From positions 1 through 64,000 of the forward strand of contig NZ_JAQGLB010000012.1 in the NCBI RefSeq assembly GCF_027853965.1: a stretch of DNA of 64,000 nt, given 5' to 3'. Under the pieces are notes generated by a model. That model was not told where the DNA came from. It did no database searches and saw only the letters and a list, made by a program, of their open reading frames with translations. Origin of the DNA: Saccharopolyspora indica (GTDB lineage Bacteria > Actinomycetota > Actinomycetes > Mycobacteriales > Pseudonocardiaceae). Every line of letters starts with the position of its first letter. Position 1 is the stretch's first letter. Positions 1 through 7,992 of this stretch are shown piece after piece. A program made the position numbers and the translations under genes.

Positions 1-107
1 GGCGGGCGGGGGAGGATGGAGGATCCTCAACGCGACCACCTGATGCCGGCTTGGTCCGCAGCGACCGGGCACCATTTATCGCAACTATTAATAGTGGGCG
101 ATTTTGA
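1..107. other. Left-edge segment upstream of the excisionase-like gene
   Basis: This stretch precedes the excisionase-like ORF. More than one frame is open across part of it. One frame runs from the window edge to a TGA at 109-111 that overlaps the ATG at 108-110 (ATGA). That would fit the end of an upstream element gene coupled to it, but the fragment is too short to identify. The bases just before the ATG are AT-rich (around 77-107) compared with the rest of the window. No Shine-Dalgarno sequence is evident before the ATG. Confidence 0.3.
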
Positions 108-299
108 ATGACTGCGCGGCGGGAGCAGCTATGGACCATTGAGGACCTTTCCGATTTTCTGCAAAAACCGGTAAAAACGTTGTACGACTGGCGTCATAAG
201 AAGTATGGGCCGCCTGCTTATCTGGTCGGCGGATCGCTCCGGTATAGCCCGAAAAAGGTCCAGGAGTGGCTGGATTCCACAATGGGCCAAGAGGGCTAG
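108..299 (+). CDS. Excisionase-like small helix-turn-helix protein
   Basis: This 63-residue protein resembles the AlpA/Xis-type MerR-like HTH proteins of actinobacterial integrative elements and phages. The pattern is TIEDLSDFLQKPVKTLYDWR, a first recognition helix followed by the characteristic tyrosine-x-tryptophan segment, then a wing around YGPPAYLVGGSLRY. Such proteins bind DNA as recombination directionality factors or as small regulators. It lies about 150 bp upstream of a tyrosine integrase on the same strand, the usual xis-int order. The start is ATG, and its TGA-overlapping position suggests coupling to something further left. The function as an excisionase is inferred from fold and context. 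A purely regulatory role is possible. Confidence 0.75.
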   Translation: MTARREQLWTIEDLSDFLQKPVKTLYDWRHKKYGPPAYLVGGSLRYSPKKVQEWLDSTMGQEG

Positions 300-446
300 A
301 TATCCCCCTGACCTGCGGAAACGCGGCGGGAATTGGTTATCTGAACGATATGCAGGAAGGTGTGGAAACCCCTCCTTTTCCCACCGTTCTCGATAGACTT
401 GACCATGTTGGACCACCAGGAATGACGTCAACGAAAGGGATTTTTG

Positions 447-1685
447 GTGGCGCACGTACAGGATAGATGGTTCGCCGAAACCGTTGACCCGCGAACGGGA
501 AAAACGGTTCGGATGAAAACGACGGATCACGGCAAGACGCTTCGGTACCGCGTCCGCTGGATTGATCCCAACACGAAAAAGGAGCGCAGCAAGAGTTTCC
601 CTGACGGGAAAAAGAGATGGGCCGATGCGCACTGCGCAAAAGTAGAAACGGATATTCATTCCGGTTCCTATTTTGATCCGGACGCGGGCAAGATCCCGTT
701 CCCGGAGTACGTGGAGAGCTGGATCAAGGGCCAGGCTTCCGACCCGGCGAGCCGGGCGACGCTGCAAGCCCGACTCAACACGCGCATCCTGCCGTTCTTC
801 CGCGCCATGTCGATCGAGCAGGCCGCGCAGCCTGACGCGGTGCGGGACTGGATGGAAGAACTGCGGACCGACTCCCGGGTCGGCGCGAACTACAGCGCGC
901 AGCTGTTCGATCTGCTGTCCTCGATCCTCTCCGGGGCGGTCGTGGACCAGAAGATCAAGGCCAACCCGATGCTCTCCAAGAGCATCAGGCGGCCGACCAC
1001 CACCCCACACAAAGCGGTGGCGTGGGAGGAGGAACGAGTTTACGCGATCCGGGAAGCGCTGCCCGGTCGGCAGAAAGCCGTCGTGCCGCTCGGCGGCAGC
1101 GTGGGCCTGCGGCAAGGCGAGATCTTCGGCTTTTCCCTCGACGACATCGAAGGTGAACCCGGCAACCGAGTGGTCAACGTCAACCGGCAGGTCACCCGCA
1201 TACACAACAAGCTCGTCTTCCGGCCCGCCAAGGGCGGCAAGAACCGCGTTGTTCCGCTCTCAGATGAGGACTACGACGACTTAATGGAGATCGCGCGGGA
1301 TCACCCGCCGACGCTGGTTGAGCTGCCTTGGGGCGAACCAGGCGGCAAAAAGGCTGCCGCGTGGCTCCTGGTCGTCCCCGGCCCCGGTGCCGCGTGGAAC
1401 AACAGCCAATTCAACTCGAAGATCTGGCGCCGGGCGTTCAGGACCGCCGGGCTGACCTACCGTCCCCGAATCGACGGCGTGCACGGCCTCCGCCACACCT
1501 TCGCCTCGGTCGTGCTGTCGGCGGGGGTCACCATCCGGGACCTCGCGGACTTCCTGGGCCACAAGGACCCCGGGTTCACCCTGCGCGTCTACGCACACAT
1601 GATGCCCTCTGCCTACGGCCGGGCCCGGACCGCGATCGGCAGATTCTTCCGCCGAAACACGGCCCGAGCCACGCTTGCAGCCTGA
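447..1685 (+). CDS. int: Tyrosine recombinase / phage-type integrase
   Basis: The protein (412 residues) is a site-specific recombinase that would insert or excise the element to its left. The N-terminal part (about 1-60) looks like an arm-site binding domain, a SAM-like core-binding domain follows (about 70-170), and the C-terminal half is the catalytic domain. Counting from the GTG at 447, catalytic residues visible are R222 (GLRQGEIFG), H346 and R349 (HGLRHTF), H372 (LGHKD) and the nucleophile Y382 (RVYAH). All five expected residues are present, so it should be active. The GTG at 447 is preferred over the adjacent TTG at 444, because the purine-rich GAAAGGGA at 433-440 is better spaced from it. 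GC content is visibly lower at the 5' end than in neighbouring chromosomal genes, consistent with transfer. The attachment site cannot be placed from this window. Confidence 0.9.
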   Translation: MAHVQDRWFAETVDPRTGKTVRMKTTDHGKTLRYRVRWIDPNTKKERSKSFPDGKKRWADAHCAKVETDIHSGSYFDPDAGKIPFPEYVESWIKGQASDPASRATLQARLNTRILPFFRAMSIEQAAQPDAVRDWMEELRTDSRVGANYSAQLFDLLSSILSGAVVDQKIKANPMLSKSIRRPTTTPHKAVAWEEERVYAIREALPGRQKAVVPLGGSVGLRQGEIFGFSLDDIEGEPGNRVVNVNRQVTRIHNKLVFRPAKGGKNRVVPLSDEDYDDLMEIARDHPPTLVELPWGEPGGKKAAAWLLVVPGPGAAWNNSQFNSKIWRRAFRTAGLTYRPRIDGVHGLRHTFASVVLSAGVTIRDLADFLGHKDPGFTLRVYAHMMPSAYGRARTAIGRFFRRNTARATLAA

Positions 1686-1757
1686 CACGGCCTGCACACG
1701 GCCTGACAAGATCAACAAGACTTAAAACCGCTGGTCAGAGCGCATACGCTCCCAGAT

Positions 1758-1809
1758 GGTGCCCTTCACCTCTCCCCGCAACGGGTGGCGAGCCACGGTG
1801 AAGGGCACC
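1758..1809 (+). terminator. Hairpin terminator after int
   Basis: GGTGCCCTTCACC at 1758-1770 is perfectly inverted at 1797-1809, giving a 13-bp stem with a 26-nt loop followed directly by TTTT (1810-1813). It is placed 72 bp past the int stop and reads as an intrinsic terminator. Its right arm is shared with the second hairpin at 1793-1849, so the two cannot form together. Confidence 0.6.
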
Positions 1810-1849
1810 TTTTAGCAAGTTACTTGCCTAAAGGTGCCCTTCACCGTGG
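1793..1849. repeat. Long inverted repeat between int and the LysR gene
   Basis: The 20-nt arm at 1793-1812 is the exact reverse complement of 1830-1849. The sequence between also self-pairs (GCAAGT at 1815-1820 with ACTTGC at 1822-1827). The complete structure is a near-continuous 26-bp stem with two mismatched pairs. It ends 14 bp before the GTG of the LysR gene. It could be a terminator, a regulator binding site or a dispersed intergenic repeat. Three copies of the same 13-mer lie within 90 bp when both strands are counted. Confidence 0.6.
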
Positions 1850-1863
1850 GATTCTGAGCGGGG

Positions 1864-2784
1864 GTGGCCGCGACTACTGTTGACCGGGTGCTGGAACGAC
1901 TGGAGATCGAGAGCTTCGTGGTCCTGGCCGAGGAGCTGCACTTCGGGCGCACCGCCGAACGGCTGCGGGTCAGCAGGGCCCGGATCAGCCAGACGATCCA
2001 GCGCTTGGAGCGCCGCGTCGGTGCGCCGCTGTTCGAGCGCACCAGCAGGCAGGTGCGGCTCACCCCGCTCGGCCGCCAGCTGCTCGACGACGTCGAACCC
2101 GGCTACCAGCTCATCTCGCGCGGCGTGTGCCGGGCGCAGGCCACCGCGAAGGGGATCGAGGGCAGCTTCGCCGTCGGTTACCTCGGCGGCGCTGCGGGCG
2201 AGTTCGCGCTGACCGTGATCCGCCGGTTCACCCGCAGGTATCCGGGCATCGACGTGCGGATCCACGAGACGCAGGTCAAGACCATGTTCGATCCGCTGCG
2301 CGACGGCGAGGTCGAGCTGCTGATCACCCAGCTGCCGGTCGAGGAGCCGGACCTCGTCCTGGGGCCGGTGGTGCTGCGCGTGCCCCGGGTGCTGGCGGTG
2401 CCCGCGAACCACCCGCTGGCCAGGCAGGATTCGGTGTCGGTGGAGGACCTGGCGCGCGGCCAGGTCTTCGCCTGCACCGGGCACGTCCCCGACTACTGGC
2501 AGGAGCACCTCGCGCCCTCGCGCACCCCGGAGGGCCGGACCGTGCGCCGCGGCCGGTCGGCGGCGACGCTGCCGGAAACCCTGGCGATGGTCGGTGCCGG
2601 GCACGGGATCTCGCCGGTCGGCGCCGACGTCGCCGAGACCTCCGCGCCGCGCGGTGTCACCTTCGTGCCGTTCCGCGACGCCGGGCCGCTCGAGTACGGG
2701 CTGGTGTGGCGCAGGTCGGGCGAGACGGAGCGGGTCCGGGCGTTCGCGGCCGCGGCGGTGGAGCAGTCGGCAGCGGACCGGTAA
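1864..2784 (+). CDS. LysR-family transcriptional regulator
   Basis: This 306-residue protein has the standard two-domain LysR layout. A winged HTH lies at about 12-70 (ESFVVLAEELHFGRTAERL, then SRARISQTIQRLERRVGAPLFERT) and an effector-binding periplasmic-binding-protein-like domain covers about 95-295. The nearest function by context is control of the MFS exporter that starts 67 bp downstream on the same strand. The effector is unknown. The start is uncertain: GTG at 1864 gives the full ORF, while GTG at 1888 gives an N-terminus closer to the usual family length. Neither has a strong ribosome site. Its stop codon lies inside the small palindrome at 2779-2797. Confidence 0.88.
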   Translation: MAATTVDRVLERLEIESFVVLAEELHFGRTAERLRVSRARISQTIQRLERRVGAPLFERTSRQVRLTPLGRQLLDDVEPGYQLISRGVCRAQATAKGIEGSFAVGYLGGAAGEFALTVIRRFTRRYPGIDVRIHETQVKTMFDPLRDGEVELLITQLPVEEPDLVLGPVVLRVPRVLAVPANHPLARQDSVSVEDLARGQVFACTGHVPDYWQEHLAPSRTPEGRTVRRGRSAATLPETLAMVGAGHGISPVGADVAETSAPRGVTFVPFRDAGPLEYGLVWRRSGETERVRAFAAAAVEQSAADR

Positions 2785-2797
2785 GCCGGGCTTACCG
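2779..2797. promoter_or_regulatory. Palindrome at the LysR-MFS junction
   Basis: CGGTAAGCC (2779-2787) and GGCTTACCG (2789-2797) form a perfect 9-bp inverted repeat around one central base. It overlaps the LysR stop codon and sits 55 bp before the MFS start. It may be a short terminator or an operator for the exporter. Nothing decides between these. Confidence 0.4.
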
Positions 2798-2851
2798 ATC
2801 GTTGCCCGTTCCGGGCCTGATCAGCGGCGCTCGGCGAACCAGTCTGGTGCC

Positions 2852-4048
2852 ATGTCCAGCGATCTCGCCCAACTCCCCACCACCAGCCCCCCGGCCACGA
2901 GGAGCACGGCCGCGCTCTTCTCCCTGGCGCTCGGCGCGTTCGCCGTGGGCACCACCGAAGTCGTCATCGCCGGGATCCTGCCCGAGGTCGCGCTCGACAC
3001 CGGGGTCCCGCTGCCCACCGCCGGTCTGCTGGTGTCCGGATATGCGCTGGGCATGGTCGTCGGGGCCCCGCTGCTGACGGTCCTGAGCGCCCGGTTCGCG
3101 CGGAAGCGGATGCTGCTGGGGCTCGTCGGCCTGTTCACCGCGGCCGGTCTGATCAGCGCTCTCGCACCGGGTTTCGCGACCTTGATGACCGGCCGGGTGC
3201 TCTCCGCCCTGGCCGGGGGCGCCTACGTCGGCATCGCCTCCGTCGTCGCCGCGGGGCTCGTGCCGCCGGAGCGGAAGGCCCGCGCCATCGCCATCGTGTT
3301 CATGGGCCTCAGCCTCGCCAACGTCCTCGGCGTGCCCGGCGGCACGGCGCTCGGGCAGGCCTTCGGCTGGCGGGCCACGTTCTGGGCGGTGACCGCGATC
3401 GGCGCGGTCCTGTTCGTCGCGCTCAGCGCTTTCGTGCCGTACGAGGAGCCGCGGCCGGGCGCCGGGTTCCGCCGCGAGCTGGCGGCCTTCCGGCGCGGCC
3501 GGGTCTGGCTCGCGCTCGCCGCGACGGCGTTCGGGTGGGCGCCCTTCCTGACGGTCCTCACCTTCATCGCGCCGCTGCTCACCGACGTCACGGGATTCGA
3601 TCCGGGCTCGGTGCCGCTGGTGCTGGCGCTGGTCGGCGTCGGCATGGTGATCGGGACGCCGCTGGCGGGCCGGCTCGCGGACCGCGCGCTGGCGCCGACC
3701 CTGCACGGTGCGCTCGCGGGCGTCTCGGTGATCTCGCTGCTGCTGTTGGCGGTCGTGCACAGCAAGCCGGCGGCGATCGTCGGCTTCCTGCTCTTCGGGC
3801 TGGTCGGTGCGGCCGTCATCCCGCCGTTGCAGACCAGGGTGCTGGCCTTCGCCGACGGCGCCGACGACCTGGCCTCGGCGGCCAACATCTCGGCCTTCAA
3901 CATCGGCAACGCGGGCGGCCCGCTGCTGGCCGGAGCCGCGCTGTCGGCAGGAGCGGGCTACACGGCGCCGCTGGCGATCGCGGCGGTGCTGGGCGCCGCC
4001 GGCCTGCTGCTGGCCTGGCTCGCGGGACGTGTCGGCACTCCCGCGTGA
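2852..4048 (+). CDS. MFS exporter, DHA1/AraJ-like
   Basis: This 398-residue membrane protein of the major facilitator superfamily has about 12 predicted membrane spans. The first helix region has LGAFAVGTTEVVIAGILPEVA, typical of the AraJ/Cmr-like drug and sugar efflux group. The inter-helix 2-3 loop has FARKRMLLG, and helix 5 carries the antiporter-type VLGVPGGTALGQ. It should export a small hydrophobic compound by proton antiport; the substrate is not predictable. The ATG at 2852 gives a short hydrophilic N-terminus before helix 1, and the longer in-frame ORF upstream is not protein-like. It follows the LysR gene on the same strand, so the regulator probably controls it. Confidence 0.88.
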   Translation: MSSDLAQLPTTSPPATRSTAALFSLALGAFAVGTTEVVIAGILPEVALDTGVPLPTAGLLVSGYALGMVVGAPLLTVLSARFARKRMLLGLVGLFTAAGLISALAPGFATLMTGRVLSALAGGAYVGIASVVAAGLVPPERKARAIAIVFMGLSLANVLGVPGGTALGQAFGWRATFWAVTAIGAVLFVALSAFVPYEEPRPGAGFRRELAAFRRGRVWLALAATAFGWAPFLTVLTFIAPLLTDVTGFDPGSVPLVLALVGVGMVIGTPLAGRLADRALAPTLHGALAGVSVISLLLLAVVHSKPAAIVGFLLFGLVGAAVIPPLQTRVLAFADGADDLASAANISAFNIGNAGGPLLAGAALSAGAGYTAPLAIAAVLGAAGLLLAWLAGRVGTPA

Positions 4049-4054
4049 AGGTGA

Positions 4055-4098
4055 CCGTGAGTGGTTTGTGGGGCTATAGCACCACAAACCACTCACGG
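4055..4098. terminator. Palindromic intergenic element, copy 1 (bidirectional terminator candidate)
   Basis: This 44-bp near-perfect palindrome has left arm CCGTGAGTGGTTTGTGG paired to its complement at 4082-4098. Its centre, GGGGCTATAGCA, contains the self-complementary GCTATAGC. It lies between the convergent ends of the MFS gene (plus) and the BTAD regulator (minus). A second member of the same family is at 22540-22585, also between convergent genes. The position supports a two-way terminator; the shared centre suggests a dispersed repeat family. Confidence 0.65.
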
Positions 4099-4112
4099 CA
4101 GGAACTGAACCT

Positions 4113-7100
4113 TCAGTCGGTGCCCAGCGCCGCGCGGATCGCCGCCGAGATGCGGTCCACGTCGGCTCGTTCCTGCTCGGGCAGCGGCGCTCCCGCGCTC
4201 GCCCGCTCCGCTTCGGCGGCCGCCAGCAGCTGCTGGGCCCGCTCGGCGTTCCCGGCGAGGACGGCGGCTCCGGCCAGGCCTTCCAGCGCGAGGGCGACCG
4301 CTCGGGGGTCGCCGGTGTCCCGGGCCACTGCCAGGCCTTCCTCGTGGAGGTCGTGCGCCTGGTCCGGATCGCCGCGCAGTTCGGCGATGAAGCCCAGCTC
4401 GGCGAGGCTGTGCGCGGTGCCCGGTGCGTAGCCCACCGATCGGTTCCAGGCGAGCAACGCCCGGATGTGCCTTTCGGCGTCGTCGAGCCGGCCCGCCCGC
4501 CGGGCACCGAGGCCGAGGCCCGCTTCTGCGAAGAACCGGCCGGTCACGTAGCCCTTGTCGGCCGAGAGGTCGCGGGCGCGCTCGTGCAGCAGCCGCGCCT
4601 GCTCCAGATCACCGGCCAGCAGGGCGAGCCTGCCCAGCCCCGACAGCATGTCGGCCACCTGCGGCCACATCCCGAGTTCTTCGGCCCGGCACAGGCCGTC
4701 GCGGAGCAGGCGCGCCGCTTCGGCGTAGTCGCCGACGACCTCGGCCCTCCGGGCGAGCAGGCCGGCGGCCCGGAGCTGGCCCCACCGGTCACCGAGAGCC
4801 GCGAAGATCTTGGCGCTCTCGGTCGCGTCGCGCCCCATCGCCGCGACGTCGCCGCGCAGCAAGGCGTGGTGGGCGGTGCTGCTCGACGCCGCGGCCGTGC
4901 CCCACTCGTCCCCGGCCGCGCGGAACCCGACCAGGGCGCGCTGCGCGAGCGCGTCGCCGACCGATTGGTCACCTCCGCCGAGCAGCGCCTCCGCCAGCAG
5001 CCATTCGACGAGCGCACGGCCCGTCGGATCGGTCACCCCGTCGAATCCGGCCAGCCCGGCTTCGACCAACGCCGTCCGGTCCGAATCGCTGCCGCTGAGC
5101 AGCATCAGCGCCGACCGCCAGCCGTTGACCCGCGCTCGCAGGGCCGAGGCGCCTGGCGTGCTCAGCGCCGCGTCGAGCAGCCGGACACCGTCGGCGATCC
5201 GTCCGCGCAGGAACCAGTACCAGGCCAGCGCGTCGACCAGGCGCAGCGCACGGCCGGAATCGCCGCGGCGCACCGAATCCTCCACGGCGGAGCGCAGATT
5301 CGCGTACTCGGTGTCCACCACCGCGAGCCACCGCCGCTGGTCCGCGCTGCGCAGCTGGTCGCGCGCCCGTTCGGCGAGGGACGCGTAGTGCTCGTTGCGC
5401 ACCTCTCGGACCAGGTCGGCCTCCCCGGCTCGGTCCAGCCGATCCGAGCAGTACAGCGCCACCGACTCCAGCAGCCGGTACCGCGGTCCTTCCTCGGTGT
5501 CGGTCATCGCGACCAGCGACCGGTCCACCAGGCGGGCGAGCAGGTCGAGGACCCGCCCGCGAGGCAGTTCCTCGCTCGCGCAGACCTGCTCGGCCGCGGC
5601 CAGCCCGAAACCGTCGGCGTGCACCGAAAGCCTTCTCAGCACGGCCTGTTCCGGCCCGGTCAGCTGCTCCCAGCTCCAGTCGATCATCGCGCGCAACGTC
5701 TGCTGGCGACCTGGCGCGCTCCGGTTCCCGACGACCAGCAGCTCGAACCGGTCGTCCATCCGCGCGGCGAGTTCGCGGACGCCGAGCGCCCGCACCCGGG
5801 CGGCGGCCAGCTCCAGCGCCAGCGGGATCCCGTCCAGCCGGCGGCAGATGCCGGCGACGGCCGCGGCGTTTCCCGCATCGATGGCGAAGCCGGGAGCCGC
5901 GGCGGACGCTCGGGCGGTGAACAACCGGACGGCGCTGAACTTCGGCAGCGCCTCGGCACCGGTGTCCGCGGGCGAGTGCGGCAGTTCGAGCGCGGCGACC
6001 GGGTACAGGGCTTCACCGGACACGCCGAGCGGTTCCTGGCTCGTCGCCAGCACGCGCAGCTCCGGCACCGACCGCAGCAGCCGCTCGGTCAGCTCGGCGA
6101 CCTCGGCCACCAGGTGCTCGCAGTTGTCCAGGACCAGCAGGACCCGCTTGCCCTCCAGCGCGCTGATCAGCTGCTCGACCGGACCGGCGGTGGACCGGCC
6201 GTGGTCGCGGATGCCCAGCACCGCGCGCACGGTGTCCACGACGGCGGTGTGCGCGGAAGCGCTCTTGTCGATCCCGGCGAGTTCGACGAACCACACGCCG
6301 TCGGGGTGCTCAGCGATCAGGGCGCGCGCTGCCTCCACGCCCAGCCGGGTCTTGCCGACGCCGCCGGGCCCGATGAGGGTGACCAGCCGGTGCCCGCCGA
6401 CCAGCGCGCACACGTCGCGGGTCGCTTCGGCCCTGCCGATCAGCTCGGTCAGCTGGCCGGGCAGGTTCGTCGGAGCGGCGGCCGGGCGGGCTGCGATCAG
6501 CGGGTCCTGCTGGAGGATCGCCTGGTGCACGGCGACGATCTCGGGGCCCGGGTCGACGCCGAGCTCGGTGCGCAGCCGCTCCCGCAGCTCGGTGAAGTCG
6601 GCGAGCGCCTCGCTCTGCCGTCCGGCGCGGTACAACGCGCGCAGGTGCGCTGCCCGCAATCGTTCGCGCAGCGGGTGTTCGGCGATCACGGGCGCCAATT
6701 CGCCGACCAGCTCGGCGTGTTCGCCCAGTTCGAGCATCGCTTCGGCCCTGGCTTCCACGGCGGAGAGCCGGAGCTCGGTCAGCCGGGCCGCTTCGACCGC
6801 GGCGAACTCCTCGTCGGCGACCTCGGCGAACGCGGCGCCGCGCCAGAGGTCGAGCGCGGTGCTCAGGGCGTTGACCCGCGATCTGGCATCCGCGCCGACC
6901 CCGAGCGAGTTCTCGAACCGGCCCGCGTCCACCGCCTCGGCCGGGACGTCCAGGCTGTAACCCGCGGCCCCCGACACCACCAGCGCGCGGGCGCTCGGCT
7001 CGGCGGCGGCGAGAGCGCTGCGCAGCTGCGAGACCTTGACCTGGAGCGCGGCGGGCGCATCGCGGGGCGCCTGCCGCGGCCACAGCACGTCGATGAGCCG

Positions 7101-7232
7101 GTCGGCCGACACCGACCGTCCACGGTGGACGAGCAGGACGGCGAGCACCGTCAGCACCTGCCCGGTCGGGACCTTGACCGGCTCCTCCTCGTCCGTCCAC
7201 GCCATCAGCGGGCCGAGCACGCCGAACCTCAT
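4113..7232 (-). CDS. AfsR-like regulator: BTAD + NB-ARC ATPase + TPR
   Basis: This large SARP-family activator has 1039 residues. In order: an OmpR-type winged helix at about 1-93 (MRFGVLGPLMAW to the LRSALAAAE region), a bacterial transcriptional activation domain at about 95-240, and an NTPase with Walker A GPGGVGKT near residue 290 and Walker B VLLVLDNCEHL near 365. Helical repeats of TPR type fill the C-terminal half, rich in A-L-A patterns. Such proteins integrate signals by ATP binding and repeat-mediated contacts, then activate nearby promoters by binding direct repeats. The ATG at 7232 starts the family-typical MRFGVLG; the longer ORF adds 32 atypical residues. Direct repeats of the expected type lie just upstream (7265-7307), between this gene and the divergent FMN reductase. 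Confidence 0.9.
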   Translation of the reverse strand: MRFGVLGPLMAWTDEEEPVKVPTGQVLTVLAVLLVHRGRSVSADRLIDVLWPRQAPRDAPAALQVKVSQLRSALAAAEPSARALVVSGAAGYSLDVPAEAVDAGRFENSLGVGADARSRVNALSTALDLWRGAAFAEVADEEFAAVEAARLTELRLSAVEARAEAMLELGEHAELVGELAPVIAEHPLRERLRAAHLRALYRAGRQSEALADFTELRERLRTELGVDPGPEIVAVHQAILQQDPLIAARPAAAPTNLPGQLTELIGRAEATRDVCALVGGHRLVTLIGPGGVGKTRLGVEAARALIAEHPDGVWFVELAGIDKSASAHTAVVDTVRAVLGIRDHGRSTAGPVEQLISALEGKRVLLVLDNCEHLVAEVAELTERLLRSVPELRVLATSQEPLGVSGEALYPVAALELPHSPADTGAEALPKFSAVRLFTARASAAAPGFAIDAGNAAAVAGICRRLDGIPLALELAAARVRALGVRELAARMDDRFELLVVGNRSAPGRQQTLRAMIDWSWEQLTGPEQAVLRRLSVHADGFGLAAAEQVCASEELPRGRVLDLLARLVDRSLVAMTDTEEGPRYRLLESVALYCSDRLDRAGEADLVREVRNEHYASLAERARDQLRSADQRRWLAVVDTEYANLRSAVEDSVRRGDSGRALRLVDALAWYWFLRGRIADGVRLLDAALSTPGASALRARVNGWRSALMLLSGSDSDRTALVEAGLAGFDGVTDPTGRALVEWLLAEALLGGGDQSVGDALAQRALVGFRAAGDEWGTAAASSSTAHHALLRGDVAAMGRDATESAKIFAALGDRWGQLRAAGLLARRAEVVGDYAEAARLLRDGLCRAEELGMWPQVADMLSGLGRLALLAGDLEQARLLHERARDLSADKGYVTGRFFAEAGLGLGARRAGRLDDAERHIRALLAWNRSVGYAPGTAHSLAELGFIAELRGDPDQAHDLHEEGLAVARDTGDPRAVALALEGLAGAAVLAGNAERAQQLLAAAEAERASAGAPLPEQERADVDRISAAIRAALGTD

Positions 7233-7264
7233 GCCGGTGACGATACGGTCCGGCCCGAGTGCCG

Positions 7265-7307
7265 TGTAAGGAACGCGGTAGGCCGGTTGTAAGGGAGCTG
7301 TAGGCCG
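7265..7307. promoter_or_regulatory. Direct repeats, candidate SARP/BTAD binding site
   Basis: TGTAAGG occurs at 7265-7271 and again at 7288-7294, and GTAGGCCG at 7278-7285 and 7300-7307, so two imperfect copies lie 22-23 bp apart on the same face of the helix. SARP regulators are known to bind heptamer direct repeats spaced by multiples of about 11 bp. The site lies between the divergent BTAD gene and the FMN reductase operon, so control of either or both is plausible. Confidence 0.5.
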
Positions 7308-7357
7308 CTCCGGCGAAGGTCGTGGCAACGACGACGACAGCCGGAAAGGCGGATCCG

Positions 7358-7924
7358 ATGACCGACTCCTTGCGCGTGGCGATCATCATCGGCAGCACCC
7401 GGGACCAGCGATTCGGCCCGACGGTGGCCCAGTGGTTCCACGACCGCGCGATCAAGCACGGCGGGCTCGACCTGGACCTGATCGACCTCGCGGAGACCGG
7501 GCTGCCCGACGTCCTGGGCGACCCCGACGACGCGGTCGAGGCCCTGGCGCCGCGCCTCGCCCAGGCCGATGCGTTCGTCTTCGTCTCGCCCGAGTACAAC
7601 CGCGGCTACCCCGCCGCGCTCAAGAACGCCATCGATTGGTACGTCGACGAGTGGAAGGCGAAGCCGGTCGCCATCGTCTCCTACGGCGGCATCTCAGGTG
7701 GTCTGCGGGGCGCCGAACAGCTGCGCCAGGTGCTGGGCGAGCTGCACGCCGTCACCATCCGCGACACGGTGAGCTTCCACTCCTGCTGGAACAAGTTCGA
7801 CGACAACGGCCAGCCGCTGGACGTCGCCGGTACCGGTGCCGCCGCGACGGCGCTGCTCAACCAGCTCACCTGGTGGGCCCGCGCGCTGCGCGCCGCCCGC
7901 ACCGCCGATCCGTACACGTTCTGA
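7358..7924 (+). CDS. NADPH-dependent FMN reductase family protein
   Basis: This flavodoxin-fold oxidoreductase has 188 residues from the ATG at 7358. The phosphate-binding loop of the FMN site is seen in IIIGSTRDQRFG near the N-terminus. The family signature SPEYNRGYPAALKNAIDW and a second flavin contact SYGGISGG lie mid-protein. Members reduce FMN, quinones or azo/nitro compounds with NAD(P)H in the cytoplasm. The ATG is preceded by GGAAAGG (7341-7347); a GTG at 7322 would add 12 residues with no family match. The neighbouring arylamine N-acetyltransferase, 68 bp downstream, suggests the pair handles aromatic nitro, azo or amine compounds. Confidence 0.88.
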   Translation: MTDSLRVAIIIGSTRDQRFGPTVAQWFHDRAIKHGGLDLDLIDLAETGLPDVLGDPDDAVEALAPRLAQADAFVFVSPEYNRGYPAALKNAIDWYVDEWKAKPVAIVSYGGISGGLRGAEQLRQVLGELHAVTIRDTVSFHSCWNKFDDNGQPLDVAGTGAAATALLNQLTWWARALRAARTADPYTF

Positions 7925-7992
7925 GCCTGGAAAGACCACCGCAGCCGTTCCGGCTGCCTGAAACCCCCTGATCACGAGAAGGCGAGGAGAGC

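Noticed and set aside
1686..1757. tRNA gene or tRNA 3' end as integration site
   Set aside because: A loop-like GACTTAAAACC is present, but no T-arm sequence or acceptor pairing could be found.
4344..7292. 982-codon plus-strand frame opposite the BTAD regulator
   Set aside because: Arg/Gln/Gly-rich shadow of a well-supported gene with clear domains on the other strand.
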